From: Bacteroidota bacterium
GTDB lineage: Bacteria > Bacteroidota > Bacteroidia > Sphingobacteriales > Sphingobacteriaceae
DNA length: 64,000 nucleotides
Direction of reading: 5' to 3'
Assembly (NCBI GenBank): GCA_013289045.1
Contig: JABDAU010000008.1
Span: forward strand, 1-64,000
Part shown: piece by piece, positions 51,777 to 59,900 of the stretch
How the letters are laid out: every line of letters starts with the position of its first letter
Numbering within the stretch: the stretch's first letter is position 1
The notes under the pieces: model-generated
The model's input: the letters and a program-made list of their open reading frames with translations, nothing else
Told to the model about the DNA's origin: nothing
Databases searched by the model: none
Position numbers and translations under genes: made by a program

Positions 51777-52526
51777 TTAATCAAACAGCATGATGTTTTT
51801 CAGGGGATAATCGAAAAGTATCTTCTCGATATAAGTTGTGCGCAGGGCATCTTTAAATGCAGCGGCATGCCTTGGGTGGTGCATATCGCTCGATATAAAA
51901 TCTATCAGCTGGTTATCGATCAGCATTTCTGCACGTTCCTTTACATCACGCCCATAATATCCCGTTAGCGAAATAGTATTGAGCTGAAAATCGCAGCCCC
52001 AGTCGTGAATGTTCCGGTATTGTTCCAGGTCGAGGTACGGGTACCTTTCGGGATGGGCTAAAATAGGCTGATAGCCCTTATCTTTTATCTTTTGTATGGT
52101 GGGGATGGCGTTGGGCGGAGGCGTAATGAATGAATACTCAAACAATACGTATTTGCCGCCCATGATCATCAGCTCGCCGCGCTCGATACGGTCATCAAAA
52201 GTTTCATCGAAAAAGTGCTCGGCTGCTGCCTCTATCTTTATATCGATGTTTTCTTTTGCGAGGGCTTCTTTCAATACTTCAAGAGCATTATTAATTGTTT
52301 CGCGGGTGTTTTTGTAATAATCAGCCATGATGTGTGGCGTGGCAATGATCTTTTCAATACCCAGCTCCATCATTTTTCTTACGAGTACGAGCGATTCCTC
52401 AGGCGTAGTGGCGCCATCGTCTATCCCCGGCAAAACATGCGAATGCATGTCGACCTTTATCGTTTCATAATTAAAAGTGACCTCTTTTTTAAGTTTACTC
52501 TTCTTCTTTCTAAAAAACCCCAGCAT
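51777..52526 (-). CDS. PHP-domain tyrosine-protein phosphatase, CpsB/Wzb type
   Basis: This manganese-dependent phosphatase of the CpsB group removes phosphate from tyrosine kinases of the Wzc type, regulating exopolysaccharide length. The PHP metal motifs are visible: VDMHSHVLPGIDDGA (about 25-39), a central EAAAEHFFDETFDDR block and later ILAHPERYPYLDL (metal-binding His) and ISSDMHHPRH. It is the last gene of the ugd-uxs-galE-cpsB group, 41 bp after galE, which fits polysaccharide synthesis; no kinase is in view. Confidence 0.88.
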   Translation of the reverse strand: MLGFFRKKKSKLKKEVTFNYETIKVDMHSHVLPGIDDGATTPEESLVLVRKMMELGIEKIIATPHIMADYYKNTRETINNALEVLKEALAKENIDIKIEAAAEHFFDETFDDRIERGELMIMGGKYVLFEYSFITPPPNAIPTIQKIKDKGYQPILAHPERYPYLDLEQYRNIHDWGCDFQLNTISLTGYYGRDVKERAEMLIDNQLIDFISSDMHHPRHAAAFKDALRTTYIEKILFDYPLKNIMLFD

Positions 52527-52567
52527 TTCTTTCTCTCTTTTCGTAATAGTGGCTACAAGTATCTAAT

Positions 52568-53590
52568 TTATAAAGGATTTTCGAATAAATATTTTTCCCA
52601 TGCCCATGCTGATGACATCATTTCGTCAATACCCAGCTCGGCTTTCCAATGCAGTTTTTCGGTTGATTTGGTTACATCGCCCCAAACCTGCTCTACATCG
52701 CCGCCGCGCCGCGGGCCTATTTGATAATTCAGCTTTTCGTTAGTTGCACGTTCAAATGCATGTATTACTTCCAAAACCGACGTACCGTTGCCTGTGCCGA
52801 TATTAAAAACGTCATAACCGCTGTAATCAGGTTTCTCCATCAGTTTTAACGCGGCTACGTGCGCCTTTGCCAAATCAACCACGTGGATGTAATCGCGTAT
52901 ACAGCTGCCATCCGGCGTATTATAATCATCGCCAAAAACAGTTATCTTTTCACGTTTGCCTATAGCCGTTTGTGTAATGAACGGCACCAGGTTTTGCGGC
53001 ACGCCGATAGGCAGCTCGCCTATCAGCGCCGAATCATGCGCACCCACCGGGTTAAAGTAACGTAATGATACGACTTTATAATTGCTTCCGGACGCGATCA
53101 TGTCCTGCAAAATTTCTTCGGCTATCTGTTTAGTGTTGCCATAAGGCGATTGCGCAGGTTTTACAGGGGCATTTTCGTTAACCGGAAGGTGATCCGGCTG
53201 GCCGTAAACGGTACAGCTTGATGAGAATACAAAGTTGAGCGGCTTGCCATAATAAGCTTCCAGCAGGTTAAGCATGGAAGAAAAGTTATTATGGTAATAT
53301 TTCAATGGTAATTGCACCGATTCGCCAACTGCTTTAAAAGCAGCAAAATGAATGATGCCTTCTATGTCAGGCTCAGCTACAGACAGGCTCCTTACGGCAT
53401 GTTCATCGCAAAGGTCCAGTTGGTAAAAAGCAGGTTTAAAACCAAGGATCCGCGTAAGCTGCTCCAATATTTTAGGATGCGAGTTTACCAGGTTGTCAAC
53501 TATTACAGGCTCATAACCCGCATTCACCAGTTCTACAACGGTGTGCGAGCCGATAAAGCCCATACCGCCCGTTACTAATATTTTAGCCAT
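52568..53590 (-). CDS. galE: UDP-glucose 4-epimerase
   Basis: GalE interconverts UDP-glucose and UDP-galactose. This extended SDR protein has NAD-binding GGMGFIGSHTVVELVNAG (about 8-25), catalytic SSSCTVYG with the active-site serine/threonine region and YGNTKQIAEE (Tyr-x-x-x-Lys, about 150-154), and RYFNPVGAH, typical of GalE. The length of 340 is normal. It starts 3 bp after uxs and is transcribed with it. Confidence 0.95.
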   Translation of the reverse strand: MAKILVTGGMGFIGSHTVVELVNAGYEPVIVDNLVNSHPKILEQLTRILGFKPAFYQLDLCDEHAVRSLSVAEPDIEGIIHFAAFKAVGESVQLPLKYYHNNFSSMLNLLEAYYGKPLNFVFSSSCTVYGQPDHLPVNENAPVKPAQSPYGNTKQIAEEILQDMIASGSNYKVVSLRYFNPVGAHDSALIGELPIGVPQNLVPFITQTAIGKREKITVFGDDYNTPDGSCIRDYIHVVDLAKAHVAALKLMEKPDYSGYDVFNIGTGNGTSVLEVIHAFERATNEKLNYQIGPRRGGDVEQVWGDVTKSTEKLHWKAELGIDEMMSSAWAWEKYLFENPL

Positions 53591-53593
53591 TAA

Positions 53594-54574
53594 TTATTTA
53601 TTATAATAGGTAAAGTCTTTATGCTTGATCTCATGTTCAGGTAACGATTTAAAGTATTCGTATGTGATCTTCAAGCCTTCGCTCCTCGAAACTTTTGGTT
53701 CCCAGCCTAATATCGCTTTGGCTTTGGTAATGTCCGGCCTGCGCTGTTTAGGGTCGTCGGTCGGCAATGGTAAACTGATGAGCTGCTGGTCTGTTCCGGT
53801 AAGTTTAATGATCTCTTCGCCAAACTCGCGGATGGTGATCTCGTCGGGATTACCAATATTCATCGGCTGTGTATAATCGCTGTGCAGCAGGCGGTAAATG
53901 CCTTCTATCAGGTCATCAACATAGCAAAATGCACGTGTTTGTGAGCCATCGCCAAACATGGTTAATGACTCACCACGCAATGCCTGGCCTATGAAAGCAG
54001 GCAGAACACGGCCGTCGTTCAGGCGCATACGAGGGCCATAGGTATTGAAGATACGCACAATACGTGTCTCCAGCCCGTGGAAGGTATGGTATGCCATTGT
54101 TATCGCTTCCTGGAAACGCTTGGCCTCGTCATATACGCCGCGCGGGCCTACCGGGTTTACGTTGCCCCAGTATTCTTCGGGCTGCGGGTTTACGTTAGGG
54201 TCGCCGTACACTTCAGATGTTGAAGCAATAAGCATCCTTGCCTTTTTATTCCTGGCGAGGCCTAAAAGATTATGCGTGCCTAACGAACCCACTTTTAAGG
54301 TTTGGATAGGGATCTTCAGGTAATCGATAGGGCTTGCTGGCGATGCAAAGTGCAATATGTAATGCAATTCGCCGGGTACATACACGAACTTGGAAACGTC
54401 GTGGTTGTAAAATTCGAAGTTTTCTAATTTAAAGAGATGCTCAATATTGCGCAGATCGCCGGTTATGAGGTTGTCCATGCCAATTACATGGTAGTCTTCT
54501 TTAATAAACCTGTCGCACAAATGTGAGCCCAGGAAACCGGCTGCACCGGTGATCAGTATACGTTTACGTGCCAT
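53594..54574 (-). CDS. UDP-glucuronate decarboxylase / UDP-xylose synthase-type epimerase
   Basis: This SDR enzyme makes UDP-xylose from UDP-glucuronate. The NAD-binding [14 protein letters not shown] (about 10-23), [11 protein letters not shown] (about 74-84), [17 protein letters not shown] (Tyr-x-x-x-Lys) and [10 protein letters not shown] blocks are the UXS signature; the R-rich RIFNTYGP and TYGPRMR help tell it from GalE. The preceding gene (ugd) supplies the UDP-glucuronate. Start 4 bp after ugd. A dTDP-glucose dehydratase reading is less likely. Confidence 0.9.
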   Translation of the reverse strand: MARKRILITGAAGFLGSHLCDRFIKEDYHVIGMDNLITGDLRNIEHLFKLENFEFYNHDVSKFVYVPGELHYILHFASPASPIDYLKIPIQTLKVGSLGTHNLLGLARNKKARMLIASTSEVYGDPNVNPQPEEYWGNVNPVGPRGVYDEAKRFQEAITMAYHTFHGLETRIVRIFNTYGPRMRLNDGRVLPAFIGQALRGESLTMFGDGSQTRAFCYVDDLIEGIYRLLHSDYTQPMNIGNPDEITIREFGEEIIKLTGTDQQLISLPLPTDDPKQRRPDITKAKAILGWEPKVSRSEGLKITYEYFKSLPEHEIKHKDFTYYNK

Positions 54575-54578
54575 TATA

Positions 54579-55889
54579 TTATTTAATTACCTTTCTGCCA
54601 ATGCTGTTATAATAAAAGCCGCCTTCTTTCATGCGGTCAAGGTCATACAGGTTCCTGCCGTCAAATATAACAGGCGCTTTCAGCTTTTCCTTCATAAACT
54701 CAAAGTCCGGGGTGCGGAATACCGGCCATTCGGTCACTACCAGCAATGCATCAGCATCTTCCAATGCTTCATAACGGTTCACCGAGTAGCTGATCTTGTC
54801 GCCTACCAGCTTCTTCACATTCGGCATTGCCTCAGGGTCAAAAGCGATTACCGATGCACCTTCTTTCAGCAGCTCTTCAATGATGTACAAGGCAGGCGCT
54901 TCGCGGATGTCATCCGTCTCCGGTTTAAAGGCCAGGCCCCACATGGCAAACTTTTTGCCTTTCAGGTCGCCTTTGTAATATGCTTTTACTTTTTGCACCA
55001 GTACTTTTTTCTGGATGTAGTTCACATCCATCACCGCATTCAAGATCTTAAAATCGTACTTGTTCTCTTCTGCCGATTTGGCCAGCGCCTGCACATCTTT
55101 CGGAAAACAGCTGCCGCCATAACCGATCCCCGAGAACAGGAACCGTTTGCCGATGCGCTCGTCCGAGCCTATGCCTCTTCTTACCATATCCACATCTGCA
55201 CCTACCATCTCGCACAGGTTGGCTATCTCGTTCATGAACGAGATCTTGGTGGCAAGGAAGGAGTTGGCTGCATATTTGGTCAGTTCTGATGAGCGCTCAT
55301 CCATAAAGATGATCGGGTTGCCCTGGCGCACATACGGGCCATACAATTCGCCCATCAATTTTCTTGCGCGTTCATCGGTGGTACCTACCACTACCCTGTC
55401 AGGTTTCATAAAATCATCCACGGCAACACCTTCACGCAGGAATTCAGGGTTGGATACCACTGCGAATTCTACATCCGTATTGTCTTTCAGTACTTTGGTC
55501 ACCTTATCTGCCGTACCTACCGGAACGGTTGATTTGGTTACGATCACTTTATATTCTTTGATCAGCTTTGCAATATCTTTGGCTGCACCCAGCACATAGC
55601 TCAGATCGGCAGAGCCGTCACCACCCGGGGGCGTTGGCAGGGCCAGGAAAATGATCTTGGCGTCGGCTATCGCTTCAGCAAGGTCGGAGGTGAACTGCAG
55701 CCTGTTTTCGCCTATGTTACGGTTGAATAAAATATCAAGGCCGGGTTCATAGATCGGGATCCGGCCCGCCTTCATCATCTTTACTTTTTCTTCATTGATG
55801 TCAACACAGATCACCTGGTTGCCCGTTTCTGCTAAACACGTACCGGTTACCAGGCCTACGTACCCGGTACCTACTACAGCTATTTTCAT
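54579..55889 (-). CDS. ugd: UDP-glucose 6-dehydrogenase
   Basis: Ugd oxidises UDP-glucose to UDP-glucuronate in two NAD-dependent steps. The N-terminal [15 protein letters not shown] (residues 7-21), catalytic GGSCFPKD (with the catalytic Cys, about 258-265) and [11 protein letters not shown] blocks are typical. Length 436 is normal. With uxs, galE and cpsB it forms a four-gene minus-strand unit feeding exopolysaccharide synthesis. It is divergent from waaA. Confidence 0.95.
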   Translation of the reverse strand: MKIAVVGTGYVGLVTGTCLAETGNQVICVDINEEKVKMMKAGRIPIYEPGLDILFNRNIGENRLQFTSDLAEAIADAKIIFLALPTPPGGDGSADLSYVLGAAKDIAKLIKEYKVIVTKSTVPVGTADKVTKVLKDNTDVEFAVVSNPEFLREGVAVDDFMKPDRVVVGTTDERARKLMGELYGPYVRQGNPIIFMDERSSELTKYAANSFLATKISFMNEIANLCEMVGADVDMVRRGIGSDERIGKRFLFSGIGYGGSCFPKDVQALAKSAEENKYDFKILNAVMDVNYIQKKVLVQKVKAYYKGDLKGKKFAMWGLAFKPETDDIREAPALYIIEELLKEGASVIAFDPEAMPNVKKLVGDKISYSVNRYEALEDADALLVVTEWPVFRTPDFEFMKEKLKAPVIFDGRNLYDLDRMKEGGFYYNSIGRKVIK

Positions 55890-55950
55890 AGAGATATTTT
55901 GTAATTTTTGTTGCTACTTTTATCCCGACTAAGATAAACATTCATATTAA

Positions 55951-57168
55951 ATGCTGCCAATTTATAATATCGCTTTACAATTATACTTTTTATGCATCTG
56001 GGCAGCTTCGTTTTTTAACAAAAAAGCGGAGTTATGGATAGCGGGGCGAAGCGATAAAAATTACACCAAATTCGCGCAAAGTATCTGGTTCCATTTTGCC
56101 TCGCTGGGCGAATTTGAGCAGGGTCGCCCTGTATTGGAAAAAATGCGGGAGCTGTATCCGGAGAAAAAGATAGTGGTCACCTTTTTTTCACCATCAGGAT
56201 ACGAGATCCGCAAAAACACCCCGCTCGCCGATGCTGTTTACTACCTCCCGCTGGATACCGCCGCCAACGCGCGCCGCTTTATTGATGCCATTAACCCCGA
56301 AATGGTCATTTTTACCAAATATGAATATTGGTACCACTTTTTTAATGAGCTGCATAACAGGAAAATGCCTTTATTCATTATATCGGGTATTTTCAGGCCG
56401 AATCAGATATTTTTCAAATGGTACGGCAGCCTGCACCGCCGCATATTGAGTTTTGTAGCCCATTTTTTTGTGCAGGATGAGCAATCCGTTCAACTGCTGC
56501 AAACCATCGGCATCAGTAATGTAACCATCAGCGGCGACACCCGGTTCGACAGTGTTTGGGCCAATGCGCAGGTGCCGAAGCAATTGCCGCTGATTGAGCA
56601 ATTTATCAACGGCCACAAAGCCTTTATAGCAGGCAGCACCTGGCCGGAGGATGAAAAGCTGCTGGCAAGCCTGCCCGCGTTTTATCCTGATTGGAAATTC
56701 ATCATCGCTCCGCATGAGATTGGCGAGGAAAAGATTAATAAACTGGTAAGCCTGTTGCCTGAAGGATCTGCAATACGTCATTCACAAATCACTGATCACC
56801 AATCATTGACCACCGATCACCAATCACTAATCATCGACAACATCGGTATGCTTTCTTCCCTGTATCAATACGGGCAGATCGCTTATATCGGCGGTGGCTT
56901 TGGCGTGGGTATCCACAATACTTTAGAAGCCGCAGCATTTGGCCTGCCGGTAATTTTCGGGCCAAACTATAGTAGATTTAAAGAAGCAAAAGACCTGGTA
57001 CGACTGGAATGTGGTTTCAGTATAAACGACGAAACCGAGCTGCAAAACACGGTTAAGTTTTTGGTTGAGGATGCTGAACGCTATAATGTTATAAGCAAAA
57101 ACATAAAGGATTATGTGCGGGAGAATACAGGCGCTACGGATGCGATCATGCAATATGTAAACGGATGA
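55951..57168 (+). CDS. waaA: 3-deoxy-D-manno-octulosonic acid (Kdo) transferase
   Basis: WaaA adds Kdo from CMP-Kdo to lipid A precursor at the inner membrane, beginning the LPS core. Visible landmarks are the N-terminal membrane-associated helix, FHFASLGEFEQGRPV (about 48-62), the KYEYWYHFF block, FIAGSTWPEDEKLL (about 230-243) and IAYIGGGFGVGIHNTLEAAAFGLPVIFGPNY (about 309-339, a GT-B nucleotide-binding region). Residues 281-294 are a tandem seven-residue repeat (TDHQSLx) not expected in the family. The end overlaps the acyltransferase start by 4 nt. Confidence 0.92.
   Translation: MLPIYNIALQLYFLCIWAASFFNKKAELWIAGRSDKNYTKFAQSIWFHFASLGEFEQGRPVLEKMRELYPEKKIVVTFFSPSGYEIRKNTPLADAVYYLPLDTAANARRFIDAINPEMVIFTKYEYWYHFFNELHNRKMPLFIISGIFRPNQIFFKWYGSLHRRILSFVAHFFVQDEQSVQLLQTIGISNVTISGDTRFDSVWANAQVPKQLPLIEQFINGHKAFIAGSTWPEDEKLLASLPAFYPDWKFIIAPHEIGEEKINKLVSLLPEGSAIRHSQITDHQSLTTDHQSLIIDNIGMLSSLYQYGQIAYIGGGFGVGIHNTLEAAAFGLPVIFGPNYSRFKEAKDLVRLECGFSINDETELQNTVKFLVEDAERYNVISKNIKDYVRENTGATDAIMQYVNG
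56791..56832 (+). repeat. 21-bp tandem repeat inside waaA
   Basis: Two units of 21 bp (56791-56811 and 56812-56832), beginning ACTGATCACCAATCA and ACCGATCACCAATCA, are identical at 17 of 21 positions. They encode TDHQSLT and TDHQSLI in frame. The wording of the units resembles intergenic ATCACCAATCACTAATC-type repeats. Confidence 0.75.
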
Positions 57169-57797
57169 TCTATCCCCAAAAAAACCGGCTCATCCTTTGG
57201 GGCATGCAAGTGTATGTGAAATTCCTGCTTACCTGGCATTTCAGGGAGATAAGGTTTAATGATATTACATTAGATAAAAGCCGCTCGGTGCTACTTATTG
57301 CCAACCATTATAGCTTTTGGGATGCGCTGATCCTGTACACGGTGAATGGCCGCCTGCTGAAAAAGAACATGCACGTAATGATACTGGAAGAAAGTATGCA
57401 TAAATACCCTACCTTTAAATACGCAGGCGCTTTTTCGGTGAGGAAAGGTTCGAGGGAAGTGGTCAGGTCGCTGGATTATGCGGCGAAATTGCTGGATGAC
57501 CCCAAAAACCTGGTGCTGATCTATCCGCAGGGCAAGCTGTATTCAAATTTTGTAACGAGGGTTAATTTTGAAAAAGGCGTAATGCGGGTTATAGAAAAAG
57601 CCGCGGGGGATTTTCAGTTGGTGTTTGCCGCTGCGTTCATACAATACTTTAGAAGTACAAAACCCACCGCGACCGTTTATTTAAAAACTGTAGCGGAAGA
57701 TTTTGCAGATAAAACCTTAACAGCATTGCAGGCAGCCTACCAGCAATTTTACGACGAAAAGAAACTTGAACAAACCGAAATAGACGCAGAACAGTGA
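57165..57797 (+). CDS. PlsC/CruD-like lipid acyltransferase
   Basis: This membrane-associated acyltransferase has the NHxxxxD motif ANHYSFWDALI (about residues 44-54) and a later block LVLIYPQGKLYS (about 123-134), both typical of the PlsC group. In the cluster with a GT2 and CruF, it probably acylates a carotenoid glycoside (CruD role), though it could make phosphatidic acid. It overlaps the gene on each side by 4 nt. Confidence 0.75.
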   Translation: MIYPQKNRLILWGMQVYVKFLLTWHFREIRFNDITLDKSRSVLLIANHYSFWDALILYTVNGRLLKKNMHVMILEESMHKYPTFKYAGAFSVRKGSREVVRSLDYAAKLLDDPKNLVLIYPQGKLYSNFVTRVNFEKGVMRVIEKAAGDFQLVFAAAFIQYFRSTKPTATVYLKTVAEDFADKTLTALQAAYQQFYDEKKLEQTEIDAEQ

Positions 57798-58882
57798 TAG
57801 CAGCCATATCCGTAACCTTTTTCTTTATTATCCTGCGCTTCACGGTAACGGTGTTTAATTTTATTTCTAACCCAAAGCTTCCGCATGTAAAGCGGCTGTA
57901 TCCTTATAAAGTATCCATCCTCATCCCTGCCCGTAACGAGCAGGAGAATATGCTCAATCTTTTGGAATCCATTTATAAGCAGGATTATGAGAATTATGAG
58001 GTGATCGTGTTAGATGACGGGTCGACTGACAATACTCACCAGCTCTGCGCGGATTTTGCCGAACATCATCACCAATTCAAAGTGATTAAAGGCAAAAAAT
58101 TACCACAGGACTGGCTGGGCAAAAACTACGCCTGCCACCAGCTGGCGCTTGAAGCGACGGGCGATTATTTCCTGTTCCTGGATGCGGATGAAACCGTTTA
58201 TAACGGCCTGCTCACAAGCGCCGTGCACCGGATGAATGTGTTCAACCTGGGTTTGCTGAGCCTGTTCACCAACCAGGAAATGAAAACCCTGGGCGAAAAT
58301 AGCGTGGTACCACTGATGCATTATATATTGCTCAACCTGTTACCCTTGCGACTGGTTTTTTTGATAAAAAACAGCGCTGTAGCTGCCGCAAGCGGACAAT
58401 TTATGCTGTTTGATGCCAACATTTACCGCGAATACCAATGGCATAAAGCCGCAAAGGAAAAAGTGGTGGAAGATGTACAGATTATGCGCATGGTAAAAGC
58501 GGCCGGGATAAACGGCGAAGCGCTGCTGGCTAACGGCATGATCAGCTGCCGTATGTATACCGGGTATAAGGAAGCAATTGACGGCTTTAGCAAGAATTTT
58601 TTGGCGGCGTTTAACTACAGTGTGATGGCGCTGCTGTTTTATTTGGTGATCGTGATTGGCGGGCCGATGATCGTGATCATGACCATGAACCTGCAGCTGA
58701 TATTTTTTATGGCGGGACTGATCGGCCTTTCACGGGTGATGGTATCATTATCGGCAAAACAGAATACGCTGCTTAACCTGGTACTGCACCCGCTGCAAAT
58801 GGTTAACCTTACCATCATCGCGTTCCTGGCTATCCAACGCCATCTTACGCATACCAACGTATGGAAGGGCCGCCGGATATGA
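57794..58882 (+). CDS. Membrane glycosyltransferase family 2, carotenoid cluster (CruC-like)
   Basis: The GT2 domain with KVSILIPARNEQENMLNLLES (about residues 37-57), LDDGSTDNTHQLC (about 75-87), LDADETVYN and a QDxxM-type EDVQIMR motif is preceded by one membrane helix and followed by two to three helices near the C-terminus. The arrangement with an acyltransferase and CruF suggests glycosylation of a hydroxylated carotenoid end. It starts with GTG overlapping the previous stop (GTGA). Confidence 0.75.
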   Translation: MIAAISVTFFFIILRFTVTVFNFISNPKLPHVKRLYPYKVSILIPARNEQENMLNLLESIYKQDYENYEVIVLDDGSTDNTHQLCADFAEHHHQFKVIKGKKLPQDWLGKNYACHQLALEATGDYFLFLDADETVYNGLLTSAVHRMNVFNLGLLSLFTNQEMKTLGENSVVPLMHYILLNLLPLRLVFLIKNSAVAAASGQFMLFDANIYREYQWHKAAKEKVVEDVQIMRMVKAAGINGEALLANGMISCRMYTGYKEAIDGFSKNFLAAFNYSVMALLFYLVIVIGGPMIVIMTMNLQLIFFMAGLIGLSRVMVSLSAKQNTLLNLVLHPLQMVNLTIIAFLAIQRHLTHTNVWKGRRI

Positions 58883-59529
58883 AACCGCACATCCCCAGCC
58901 AAACACCCAAACAAGCCAAACTGATCAGGCTCATCATCATCTTTAATTTGGTGGGGATGCTCGGCTTTGCCATACCTGCCCTTCAGCATGTTTTTATGCT
59001 GCTGGTGCCCTGGCATTTATTGCTGATGGGAATATTTATTATCATCAGCCATGAGCGTTTTGATGAAAGGTTCCTATTCTTTTTCATACTGACTTACACC
59101 CTTACCTTCTTCGCCGAATGGGTGGGCGTGCATACTAACTTTTTCTTTGGCAATTATCATTACGGCCATACCATGGGGCAAAAGTTGTGGGATATCCCGC
59201 TGGTGATCGGCATTACCTGGTTCCTGCTTATTTATTGCGCCGGCGTGCTGATGCAATGGAGCCGTATAAAGAATATGTTTTTCCGGGTGATCATCGGTTC
59301 AGTAACACTGGTGTTGCTTGATCTGCTGATTGAACCTGTAGCCATGCGCTTTGATTACTGGCATTGGTCGGGAGGTATTGTGCCAATGAAGAACTATTTA
59401 GGTTGGTTTATGGTGAGCATTGTGATGCTTTTTGTTTTCGAGCTATTTAAGTTTAAGAAGCAGAGTTTGGTTGCGGTGGTACTGTTGGGCATGCAGTTTG
59501 TGTTTTTCGGAGCGTTGTGTTTGATTTGA
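58879..59529 (+). CDS. cruF: Carotenoid 1',2'-hydratase CruF-like membrane protein
   Basis: This integral membrane protein with six or seven helices matches the CruF/DUF422 group, which adds water to the 1',2'-double bond of monocyclic carotenoids. Key blocks are FAEWVGVHTNFFFGNYHYG (about residues 74-92), LWDIPLVIGITWFL, LDLLIEPVAMRFDYWHWSGG (about 151-170) and YLGWFMVSIVMLFVFELF, with conserved His, Glu and Asp. I chose the ATG at 58879, which overlaps the preceding stop (ATGA). Confidence 0.85.
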   Translation: MKPHIPSQTPKQAKLIRLIIIFNLVGMLGFAIPALQHVFMLLVPWHLLLMGIFIIISHERFDERFLFFFILTYTLTFFAEWVGVHTNFFFGNYHYGHTMGQKLWDIPLVIGITWFLLIYCAGVLMQWSRIKNMFFRVIIGSVTLVLLDLLIEPVAMRFDYWHWSGGIVPMKNYLGWFMVSIVMLFVFELFKFKKQSLVAVVLLGMQFVFFGALCLI

Positions 59530-59535
59530 GGTTTT

Positions 59536-59577
59536 TAACCACAGAGGGCACGAAGATTTACGCAGAGGGCACAGAGA
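59536..59577. repeat. ACCACAGAGGGCAC-type repeat, half copy
   Basis: TAACCACAGAGGGCAC is followed by CGCAGAGGGCACAGAG. I recall such sequences as widespread intergenic repeats in many bacteria, normally as inverted pairs; here only one arm is present. Confidence 0.5.
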
Positions 59578-59611
59578 TGGGTGATGGTTATGTTGGTGGA
59601 GTATTTAACAG

Positions 59612-59657
59612 TCAAAAATCAGGGTAATCTTTAAATCCTACAAATCATGGTTCAGAC
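59612..59657. repeat. Family B element, right half only
   Basis: The sequence AAATCATGGTTCAGAC and the preceding AAATCAGGGTAATCTTTAA agree with the right arm of B1 (24041-24132). The left arm is absent. A4 follows directly. Confidence 0.7.
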
Positions 59658-59662
59658 AAACC

Positions 59663-59743
59663 GCGTTAGGGATTGTAAGGGTTTAGCCCGCAGGGCCGGA
59701 GCGCAGTGTAGCCCTGGAAAGCCCGACCCGCAGGGAAACGCCC
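59663..59743 (+). repeat. Family A element, copy 4
   Basis: It starts GCGTTAGGGATTG and ends with AAACGCCC; most of its length matches copy A1 in reverse orientation. Confidence 0.8.
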
Positions 59744-59810
59744 GAACCCTGAAAAAAGTATAATATTAGCAACACCTTCATCCAATAAATATGTTTTTAA
59801 TATTTTTTGG

Positions 59811-59833
59811 TAAAAAAGTTATGACGGTAAATA
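59811..59833 (+). promoter_or_regulatory. 23-bp motif shared by ctpA and mutL upstream regions, copy 2
   Basis: It differs by one base from the copy at 24345-24367 and lies 67 bp before the ctpA ATG. Confidence 0.5.
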
Positions 59834-59900
59834 AAAAATAACCGTATTGCTCTTTTTTGCGTACAACTATTTAATTAACTTTGGATTAACTAGTTAATTT

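Larger units (their letters stand above)
59530..59900. other. cruF-ctpA intergenic region, repeat-rich
   Basis: It holds an ACCACAGAGGGCAC-type repeat (59536-59577), the half B element (59612-59657), A element copy 4 (59663-59743) and a shared 23-bp motif (59811-59833). No reading frame looks real. Promoter boxes are not clear. Confidence 0.5.

Noticed and set aside
54549-55289. Long plus-strand frame of 246 codons opposite ugd
   Set aside because: It is antisense to a complete, well-conserved dehydrogenase gene and looks like a shadow of it.
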